Positions 56,101 through 64,000 of a stretch of 64,000 bases of DNA are shown here, piece after piece. The stretch's first letter is position 1. The number at the start of each line of letters is the position of its first letter. The position numbers and the translations under genes were made by a program. Below the pieces are notes generated by a model that was given only the letters and a program-made list of their open reading frames with translations, was not told the DNA's origin and ran no database searches. The stretch is from Astropecten irregularis (taxonomy: Eukaryota; Echinodermata; Asteroidea; Paxillosida; Astropectinidae): assembly GCA_963971285.1 (NCBI GenBank), contig OZ020262.1:6171036-6235035 (forward strand), read 5' to 3'.

Positions 56101-56167
56101 GTAACACGATCGCCAACAGGCAAAACACAACCAAAACAATCTTGGCTCGAAATCTAAAGCCCCTCAT
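53119..56167 (-). CDS. DUF229 family membrane protein, copy B
   Basis: Coding exons 56167-54407, 54238-54113 and 53409-53119: 587 + 42 + 96 = 725 aa, same phases (all 0) and start (MRGFRFRAKI) as copy A. Same signal-anchor helix, linker and DUF229 motifs (LTLESTSRMNF, ADATSGAMIPVLTGK, FFGDHGSRYASIRRS, CEHAGVAPHWCTCLNW) and the same C-terminal extension ending YCRNA. It differs from A most in the stretch AEDLPKLGTFTRVFKGF and in ALTFPSSLTH, where B resembles copy C more than A does. No stop or frameshift, so probably functional. The alkaline phosphatase/sulfatase-like fold is family knowledge; substrate and role are unknown. Confidence 0.85.
53609..53956 (-). mobile_element. TTAAAGG MITE in DUF229 copy B, intron before the last coding exon
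   Basis: TTAAAGGTAATACCATACTTTGG to CCAAAGTATGATACTACCTTTA. Partner of 45630-45980. Confidence 0.85.
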
Positions 56168-56213
56168 GTTTGTACAGCGCCTGCAATTAATAAAGAATTG
56201 TCTTTAAGGAAGC

Positions 56214-56514
56214 AAATAAAGATGGTGATGGTAATGTAGAAACAAACCGTTAACAATTTCCTGCCTGAAATGCTATAGTTATCCAGAAAATAGTCAAAGC
56301 ATTTTGACCAAAAACAATTTTGATCTTCGGAAGGTCAAAAATCCTGTGAAAAGATTTTAAAAATACCATGGTCGTTTTTCATAAAAAAAAAACATCATAA
56401 AGTGGATACAGTACTGGAATTTCACACATGACTGTTAATGTATCTTCTATAATATTTTTGCCCACGAATCTGCATTTTTTAGACAAAAAAAAACAAGTAT
56501 GAAATTACCTTTAA
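56214..56514 (+). mobile_element. TTAAAGG MITE in DUF229 copy B 5' intron
   Basis: AAAGATGGTGATGGTAATGTAG to AAATTACCTTTAA; retains GATGACTGTTA-type and TTTTGCCCACGAATCTGC segments deleted from copy A. Confidence 0.7.
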
Positions 56515-56538
56515 ACGAAGAGGAAGTCTGTATCTTAC

Positions 56539-56710
56539 CTGTTTCGCAAGATAAACCAGTAGATCTGTGTCGGAGTGAAACAGTGAGAAGAGTTGTGCAA
56601 GCTATCCCTTTTGCTTTGCCTTCACCGGGATGGGAAACTTATGCCGTATAGTTTCAGGGAGCAAGACCAACGCCTAGCTCGAACGATTTCACACTGAGTG
56701 AAATTCTAGA
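56539..56710 (-). promoter_or_regulatory. Probable 5' non-coding exon and promoter, DUF229 copy B
   Basis: Donor GAAACAG/GTAAGA at 56538; the sequence upstream in transcription matches 48676-48850 almost base for base. Confidence 0.4.
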
Positions 56711-56894
56711 GTAAGCGTGATCAATAGTGAGCCACTGAGCAACCAATCCTTAATTACCTTATCGACATGTTATCACCCTGAACAGGCTAAAATATCAACA
56801 GATGTTTCACATGCACAGAAATGCATGCATTATTCATGAAGGACTTAAGTGAGGGGTCAATTTTGGTATACAATTCTATGCCATCTGTGAAAAT

Positions 56895-57264
56895 GCATTA
56901 AAGGTTGTATCATACTTTGGTAAGAGACCAAAACAGAAATGTTCACAGATTTTCGTATAACCTTCAGGGTATGAAAATTATGCTAGTAGAAACCTACCGT
57001 TAAAATATTTCCGCCTGAAATGGTGTATTTATCCAGAAATTAGCAAAACAACGACCAAAAATCTTTTTGATCTTTTAAAAGATCAAAAATATAAGAGAAA
57101 AGACTTAAGAAATACTGTGGCCGTTTTTCATGATTTTCTCAAAACGTGGGCACCGTATGGGACTAAAATATTCACAGATGACTGTTACTGTAACTGTATT
57201 GGTATTTTTCGTCCATAAATCTGTATTTCTTTGATAAAAACCAAAGTATGATATTACCTTTAAG
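56895..57264 (+). mobile_element. TTAAAGG MITE, full-length, at block B end
   Basis: ATTAAAGGTTGTATCATACTTTGG to CCAAAGTATGATATTACCTTTAA. The block A partner is truncated at 49343. Confidence 0.85.
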
Positions 57265-57604
57265 CACGGTCATCTACAACAAACAATGACAAAATTATTA
57301 TGATTATTACAGTAATTGAGTTGAGAAATATTAATATTTTAATCTGAAAAAAATAAGCGATGATTTGCTCGAAACATAAATATTAATGTTAAAAACATGC
57401 TGTTTACAGGATTTTTGTCTTTTTTACTTAACTTCTCAAAAGTTGCTTTTGAAAACAGAACAGTTTTCAATCTCAAAAGGGAAATTTTTCTAAATTCCTT
57501 CTTTTTTCCATTTTCATGGTAATAAAAGGCTCCACTTTACACTGAATTTTTTTTTTTTTTTTTTTTACAGAAATTTATAGAGTTTTCTTTGATCTATTGT
57601 TATA

Positions 57605-58221
57605 CAGCATGTCGCCCCCAAAAAATGCAACACTTTGTGTCAAGAACAATTTTATTAAAATGAAACTGTTTATCATTTCAAGATGAAGATATGTGATAAA
57701 GCCATGCATCGGCTATCACCATGTGGAATCTGAGCAAAATTGGAATAAAATTGAGGGAAAAAACTAAGACTGAATTACCCAACCTCAAAACCCGATTTTC
57801 ATCTTTCTTTCAATACACATTATGTGTGCATTGACCACTTATTCTGGAAAAATGCAAATTTGTTTTTAAAGAGTACTCTTTCAATTGGTCATATTTTTGC
57901 CAATTTCAGCCCGATTTTGCTTATCATAAAAAAAAAAAGGAAGAATGATGAAAAAATAAAAAAACCTCAATATGGACTTGTAAACTTTAACTAATAAATA
58001 GTACTGTTTAAGTACAAGGCAAATGGACATGGACCGTCACGGTGTCACCCCTGTAATAATTTTTAGTAAACAAATAAAACCTTTAATACTAATATTTCAA
58101 TTTCATCATCAAAACCAAATTATAATCTGGAGAAATTATAAACAGCATTCAGTGTGACTGGCTTTGGAACACCTGCTTCTAAAAATATGCAAATGTATGC
58201 AAATTGCCCCATAGCCAATTT
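57605..58221. repeat. Mariner-like fragment plus duplicated segment, copy 1
   Basis: 57605-57935 resembles one half of the TA foldback at 14935 (AAATGCAACACTTTGTGTC, AACCTCAAAACCCGATTTTC). From about 57715 to 58221 the sequence is repeated at 59263-59770, including GGACATGGACCGTCACGG and TGTATGCAAATTGCCCCATAGC. Confidence 0.75.
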
Positions 58222-58700
58222 ATTATTATTAATAATAATAATTGATATTGATTCCTTATTTCCTTCTTAATTTTGTGATCAATTTTAATTAACTGTTTTG
58301 ATTTTTTGGTACGTTTTGACCTGAACTTATTTTCATGTTTGTTCGTCTGATAAGGTTTTGTTTACCATTAAATTTCTTCTTAGTTTTTATATTAATATTT
58401 AATTAACGGTTTTGATGGTTTTTGTATGTTTTTGACCCTAATTTGTTTTATAGTTTGCTCAATTTCTTGGGTTATTTTTCATTTTCGGTTTTTAACATAC
58501 AAGGCATTTTCATGTTAAACGCTGTTTTTATTATTTTTAGTTTAATTCAAATCCCATTTTATATTTACTTAAAATTTTAGTTTTACAATTGCAGGGCTCC
58601 AATGGAAATCAGCTTCAGCTGTTTGGATCTACCCTGGGTAAATAAAATAAATAAATAAATAAACAAATCAATAAATCAATAAATAAAATTCCGTATAAGG
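58222..58700 (+). repeat. AT-rich segment with AATAAA tail, possible LINE 3' end
   Basis: Starts with an ATT/AAT run and ends CTACCCTGGGTAAATAAAATAAATAAATAAATAAAC. A short AATAAA tail after a CCTGGGTAAAT sequence is the look of a non-LTR retrotransposon 3' end. No reverse transcriptase is visible. Confidence 0.4.
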
Positions 58701-58882
58701 GTGACAATCTCATGGACTTCTGCACAAAAATAATCCCTTTTAACTTTTTTTCTGTTGTAAGAAACGCGGCTGGGGAGCATTAACAGACCCGGTTACGGAA
58801 CGGCACAAAAAGGCAGATCAAGACAGTGTTATAGTCGAGACCAGCTTCTTTGAGACCAAGACCGTGACCAAGACCAAGGGCC

Positions 58883-58996
58883 TGTTTGTTTAACGCACGG
58901 GATCCCAGATCTGTGGATCCACGGACTATGCAGGGTACGCTAAAATGGGATCCGGATCAGTAGGATCCATGATCTTGTGCGTTATTAAACAGGCCC
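58883..58996. mobile_element. Foldback MITE with TTTAACGCAC arms, second copy
   Basis: CCTGTTTGTTTAACGCACGGGATCC and GATCTTGTGCGTTATTAAACAGG pair; reverse orientation of the 983-1100 element. It is inserted into an AGACCAAGACC repeat. Confidence 0.7.
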
Positions 58997-59029
58997 TACG
59001 ACTGATCATCTCGAGACCACGACCATGCC

Positions 59030-59240
59030 TTCTGAGACTGAGACTTATGCAGGTCAAGACTGAAGACTGAGACCAAGACCGAGGCTATTCAATCCAACTG
59101 GACCAAGACCAAGCCTTCCAAGACTGAGACTTACGCAGGTCAAGACCAAACATTCTAAGACCGAGACTTATGCAGGTCAAGACCAAGACCAAGCTTTCCG
59201 AGACCAAGACTTATGCAGGTCAAGACTGAAGATGAAGATA
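59030..59240 (+). repeat. Degenerate tandem repeat, ACTTATGCAGGTCAAGAC units
   Basis: GAGACTTATGCAGGTCAAGAC recurs four times with AAGACCAAGC-type spacers of variable length. Confidence 0.75.
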
Positions 59241-59262
59241 CAGTCATATATTGACTATCACC

Positions 59263-59770
59263 AGGTGGAATCAGAGCAAAATTGGAGTGAAATTGAGGGA
59301 AAAAACTAAGACTGAATTACCCAACCTCAAAACCCGATTTTCATCTTTCTTTCAATACACATTATGTGTGCATTGACCACTTATTCTGGAATAATGCAAA
59401 TTTTTGTTTTTAAAGAGTACTCTTTCAATTGGTCATATTTTCGCCAATTTCAGCCCGATTTTGCTTATCATTAAAGAAAAAAAAGGAAGAATGATGAAAA
59501 AAATAAAAATAAAATAAAGATGGACTTGCAAACTTTAACTAATAAATAGTACTGTTTAAGTACAAGGCACATGGACATGGACCGTCACGGCATCACCCCT
59601 GTAATAATTTTTTTTTAACAAATAAAACCTTTAATACTAATATTTCAATTTCATCATCAAAACCAAATTATAATCTGGAGAAATTATAAACAGCATTCAG
59701 TGTGACTGGCTTTGGAACACCTGCTTCTAAAAATATGCAAATGTATGCAAATTGCCCCATAGCCAATTTG
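59263..59770. repeat. Duplicated segment, copy 2
   Basis: Nearly identical to 57715-58221, offset about 1.55 kb, same orientation; ends at GCCCCATAGCCAATTT like its partner. Confidence 0.85.
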
Positions 59771-60124
59771 GTAGTAGCCTTGACCAGTACCAAGGCTAGC
59801 TATGAAGCTGTTCCCGGCGAGCGATCGGGGGCATTCGGCCGTACTGTAGTGTACAGTACACCAACCTCCCCGTACCGTACGTACCGCGTACTGAGCCACC
59901 TATAGCTTCACGGATACGTACCGTGCATACGTACACGCATACGTACAGTATCCGCCCCGTAGTAAGTCAGTTTCCCTTGTGGTTATTTGATGAAATAAAA
60001 AGAGTTAGTTTCTTTCGAATTTTGGGACAAAGTACAATATGTGTTCACAGTAGTACTGAGGGAATGAGCGCGCCAACATGTTGGGCAGTCAAGGTGATGA
60101 ACCTTTCTTGAAAATCACAGACAC

Positions 60125-63100
60125 TCACGCTTTACGGCAGTAACAGAACTTGGTGGCCTGAGGAAAGATGTCCTTGATGCAGTCCGCTTGGCTGCCGTAA
60201 CGATTGATGCGGCTGATGTCGCCCGTGGACTCGAAGGCCAGATAGTTCCCCTTGCTCCGTGGCAGCACCTTGACGGTCCCCTCGAAGAGACCGCCTCCCG
60301 GCTGGGTCTCCAGAGTGACCTGGTAGATGGTGGCTACATCCGAGACGCGGACAGTGGCGCTGTCGTTGAAGGCCGGAACCCTATGGTCATCGTCGGTGTT
60401 CACAAAACGCAAAACCTGTTGGAGAGAGAAGGAGAGGGCCGGACAGGGAATCTCAAATCAGTATCGTAATTAGTATTTCCAACAGGAATAGATTGCACTC
60501 TCTCAAGATGTGTTGCCTTAGGAGTCACTGAACAGGTTATGTGAGTGGCCACTCACAAAAAAATCTGAAAACACCACGGAAAAAGCTGAAATTTCAAAGT
60601 TCCTATATTTTAGTACAGAGCAGGTGTACAAAAAAGATGAAATTCAGAGTTGAAATCTACCAAAAAAAAAAAAATCTGAAGTTTCACATCCCTTCGACCC
60701 CTTTTGTTTATCTTTCAATTTGAAAGATGAATAAAAGGGGTCGAAGGTTCGAATCCCGCTCCAGTTAGGTTTGCTTTGGTTCAACTGCCAAGGAAAAATA
60801 AAAGGCATCCCTCTCTCTCTCTCTCAGATCTGCCAATTGGTGGATCAGATCCGGGAATTGGCGGATCACGATAAGTGAAAACGCAAAAGGTGGATCTGAT
60901 CCGACAATTTGACCTGTCAACATCCGGCAATGCTGCAACAGAGCACGCACTCTGGTGGCAAGCGCATTACCAAAGTCAGTGACCTTCCCGACTTGACACT
61001 TCCGTTCGAAAAGGTGGATCAAGCACTGGTGGGAATGCAACTTGTGATTTCGTTGCAGTTAGCACTGGATCTTGATCCGACCTTTTCCCAAAACAGATGG
61101 AAATGCGGTCTTTAATTAAATGTACTGTATTATGATCATCAAATAACCACAAGGGAAACTGACTGAATTTAAAGTCATTGAAAAGTGAACAAAGACTGGA
61201 GCAGGATTCGAACCGGCGACCTCCTTGCAAAAAAAAGACAACTTTGCATCATGGCACTGGTACTCTACCTTGTCGCCGGGTACCAGCTTCTGAGCATGCA
61301 ACACCACGCTAACGGAGAGCTCGGCACATTTGGTTCTGACTTGCTCGGTGTTCTTGTTAATATCCGCAAGCAGAGCCTCAGCAACTTGATTTGTCTGTTG
61401 AGCATTTGAGGAAATAAAAAAATCAAGATTCAAATTTAAAATATCATAAATCCAGCCAAACTGTTTGTGTACAGATCAACAGGGTACAAGCCAACTCAGT
61501 CTTAAACCAACTCATTCCCAAGTCAACTCAGTCCCAAGCCAACTCATTCCCAAGTCAACTCAGTCCCAAGTCAACTCAGTCCAAAGCCAACTCATTCCCA
61601 AGTCAACTCATTCCCAAGCCAACTCATTCCCAAGTCAACTCAGTCCCAAGTCAACTCAGTCCAAAGCCAACTCAGTCCCTAGTCAACTCAGACCCAAGCC
61701 AACTCATTCCCGAGTCAACTCAGTCCCAAGCCAACTCATTCCCAAGCCAACTCATTCCCAAGCCAACTCAGTCCCAAGCCAACTTAGTCCAAAGCCAACT
61801 CAGTCCCAAGCCAACTTAGTCCAAAGCCAACTCAGTCCAAAGCCAAATCATCCCCAAGTGCACTCAGTCCCAAGTCAACTCATTACCAAGCCAACTTAGT
61901 CCCAAGCCAACTCAGTCCCAAGCCAACTCAGTCCCAAGCCAACTCAGTCCCAAGCCAACTTAATCTCGAGCCAACTCAGTCCCAAGTCAACTCAGTCCCA
62001 AGCCAACTCAGTCCCAAGCCAACTCAGTCCCAAGCCAACTTAATCTCAAGCCAACTCAGTCCCAAGTCAACTCAGTCCCAAGCCAACTCAGTCCCAAGCC
62101 AACTTGGTCCCAAGCCAACTCAGTCCCAAGCCAACTCAGTCCAAAGCCAAATCATCCCCAAGTGCACTCAGTCCCAAGTCAACTCAGTACCAAGCCAACT
62201 TGGTCCTAACCCAACTCAGTCCAAAGCCAAATCAATCCCAAGTAAAACTCAGTACCAAGTGAACTTAGTCCCAAGTCACCTTAGTCCCAAGCCAACTCAG
62301 TCCCAAGTCAATTCTACATAGTGGGGGTTTACTGAAATACCTTCTGTAAATTTGCAGGTTTCCAGTTCAGACAGCTGCACCAGTGAGGGGCAATGCCGGC
62401 GTGCTCACACGTCCTCTCCCGTGGTATCTCATTGAAGAGACTGATTCCCCGCTGGTCGACGCTTCCGGGCTTCGGGTTGTAATGGATCACTGATCGCAGC
62501 GTTTCGTGCACATCAAACGGAGTGACTAGCCTCTTTCGGTTCTTTCTGAGGTTCCTGACCAAGTCTGGGTGCTTCTTCGACACCCATGGGGGCAGCGTGA
62601 TCGACATGAAGGGAAGACGCTCTTCCAGTTTACCCTGGAGAGACTTGCGAATGGCCGAGTACCGTGCCCCGTGGTCACCAAAGAAGACCAGCATGGTGTT
62701 ATTCAAGAGACCGAGGCTGTGGGCTTTGGATAGAAACCAGGACAGGCCAGAGTCCATCAACTGCAGAGGGTTGATGTCCGCATGGGTGAGACCTGAGGGC
62801 ATGGCAAGGGCAAAGTTGGGCGTGGTCTTGTACTCATTCATGAAATCCAACAGGTAGTCCAGCATCATGTTGTGGACGGGCATTGGCCCCAGACAGTGCT
62901 TGCGTTCCTCGGCGGCGAGCCACATTGTCCGCAGGTAGTGGTCTGTTGGCTGCAGGTCGAAGCCATTGAAAACGCGATTGAATGTGGCAATGTTTGCTAG
63001 ATCTTCTGCAAACATTGTGGCATACCCCTTTTTGGCAAACTCTCTCCAGATCATAGGATACGAGTCGACGTATTTAGACCCGGGATGACTTCTCCGTACC

Positions 63101-64000
63101 TCCGGAAGTTCAAGCTCTGTCTTACCAGTGAGAATCGGAATCATCGCCCCAGATGTGGCATCAGCAACGATGTTGTAGCCTTCCAGTATTACGGCTCCCA
63201 ATTCCTCAAGAACCTCCCTTGTCTGGGGAAGTTTCCGGATGAAATTCATCCTGGAGGTGGCCTCTAAGGTAAGCAACACGACGTTCAACCCCAGGCCATC
63301 CGCAGGACGCTTCGCATTCTGCACTCGCTTGAGAGTCTCAGGTTTGGGATGGATACGGGCGTGCACATCAAAGAGTCTTGGATTGGCACTAAAGAATGCA
63401 TCAAAGTCAGATTCCTCTCCGAAAGCTTCGTCTAACTCTTCGCTGCTGATGTTGGTCTTTTGATCCAGACAACCGACAATTGTAAAGTCAGAGGTCATGT
63501 TGTACTTGAGTGGAATGTCTCTCCTTACAGGGACTGACTGGTCTACTAGAATCTTCACTGGGGGCAAAACGCGACTTGTGAAGTCGGTGACCCTCTCTAT
63601 GGAGGACGCATAGCAGACCGTGTAATTAATTTTCTGGGCAACCGACTTCCTGAGCACCAGCTGCTTATTCTTGATATCGGTGATCATGATTCCACTGCAT
63701 TTCAAGGGAGGCTCATCCGAGAGGTATTTTCTGATGGACTCACCGAATGGATCGAGTTCGGGAATGACACAGGCTTGCTTCTTCTTGTCTGACACTGACA
63801 GGGTTCCGTTCAGCGTTCTCAGCTGCAGTGCCTTCCGGACGTCCGACCTCAGCAGGTACTTCTTGAGACTGCCCTCACCGACCATGGAGTCGTTTGTCTT
63901 CGTAAGCAGGCCATGGTTGGAGACATTTGCCTTCTTGAGAAGGGCCAGGAGCTTCAATTCTTTCTCCAGTTCTATCTTCTGGCTGTCCAGCCCCCAAAGG
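60125..64000 (-). CDS. DUF229 family membrane protein, copy C (5' end outside window)
   Basis: Exons: 64000(+)-62341, 61394-61269 and 60415-60125. The frame stays open to the window edge and no ATG lies in the first 60 codons seen, so the start and any signal anchor are beyond 64000. Visible protein: about 553 aa of the first coding exon (hydrophilic linker, then DUF229: LNVVLLTLEATSRMNF, ADATSGAMIPILTGK, WREFAKKGYATMFAED, FFGDHGARYSAIRKS, CEHAGIAPHWCSCLNW) plus 42 and 96 aa from the last two exons, ending TKFCYCRKA. Intron positions and phases match copies A and B exactly, so all three derive from one four-exon gene. C is clearly more diverged; in place of the AAPHSN segment it has AQKIN, and it carries a longer acidic insert (SSEELDEAFGEESD). 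It is the upstream gene of the array. Confidence 0.85.
60744..61235. repeat. SINE family 1 fragments in DUF229 copy C, intron before the last coding exon
   Basis: GGTTCGAATCCCGCTCCAGTTAGG (plus, 60750) and TGGAGCAGGATTCGAACCGGCGACCTCC (minus, 61196) are two opposed family 1 pieces. Between them is sequence with inverted GGCGGATC and GATCCG motifs (TGGATCAGATCCGGGAATTGG). Confidence 0.55.
61480..62320. repeat. 16-bp minisatellite, about 50 units, DUF229 copy C intron after the main domain exon
   Basis: Unit CAACTCAGTCCCAAGC with C/T and AT/GT variants and higher-order blocks. It fills the intron between the main domain exon (donor at 62340) and the 126-bp exon (acceptor near 61395), stopping about 20 bases from the donor. 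Copies A and B have no such array. Confidence 0.95.

Larger units (their letters stand above)
51578..57200. repeat. Segmental duplication, block B
   Basis: Partner of 43171-49340, beginning with the same ATTGAAGACCGATAAATGG string, offset 8407 bases at its start. Gene, introns, MITEs and 5' exon are collinear. Block B keeps the complete MITE at its right end where block A is broken. Confidence 0.9.

Noticed and set aside
61465..61899. 144-codon ORF with SQLSPKSTQ-type repeats
   Set aside because: Translation of the 16-bp array in a DUF229 copy C intron, opposite to the gene strand.
63955..63957. Start codon of DUF229 copy C at 63957
   Set aside because: That codon is TTG and the frame is open through the window edge, so the true start lies outside.

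Overview
The window is nuclear DNA from an animal. It has long introns with GT..AG borders, dense short transposons and SINEs, and genes with clear animal orthologues. The gene content (multi-SRCR protein, DHX33, TMEM254, SMCO4, tandem DUF229 genes) and the repeat load suggest a marine invertebrate deuterostome. An echinoderm, perhaps a sea star, is my best guess; this is inference and I cannot name a species.

Layout: (1) 465-4419, minus strand: 5' part of a secreted multi-SRCR gene, from signal-peptide exon to second SRCR domain, running off the left edge. (2) 8609-26797, plus strand: a complete 22-exon DEAH-box RNA helicase orthologous to DHX33 (663 codons), with every splice phase consistent; intron 1 holds a 79-bp minisatellite of about 24 units. 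(3) 28.4-31.2 kb: a C-rich satellite interrupted by a 35-bp satellite. (4) 35030-37420, minus: four-exon TMEM254 orthologue (124 aa) with a 60-bp array in its last intron. (5) 40427-40609, plus: SMCO4 orthologue (60 aa) after a 5'UTR splice acceptor. (6) 44725-64000, minus: three tandem DUF229 (alkaline phosphatase/sulfatase-like fold) genes, A, B and C, with the same exon plan. A and B lie in a roughly 6-kb segmental duplication; C is more diverged and its 5' end is outside the window.

The rest is largely mobile DNA: one very abundant palindromic MITE (ends TTAAAGGTARTATCATACTTTGG, more than 15 copies), at least four tRNA-derived SINE families, two hAT-type elements with 8-bp target duplications, a TA-flanked mariner-like foldback, a TAA-flanked foldback present in copy A and absent from copy B, and many hairpin elements.

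The genes do not form an obvious shared pathway. DHX33, TMEM254 and SMCO4 look like ordinary single-copy genes; the lineage-specific part is the DUF229 cluster. I found no convincing new biological system. The best leads are the DUF229 cluster with its unassigned C-terminal extension, a degenerate THAP-like exon in the spacer between copies A and B, and a 52-codon ORF near the TMEM254/SMCO4 promoters. Exon boundaries were worked out by hand from splice consensus, reading frame and family conservation.
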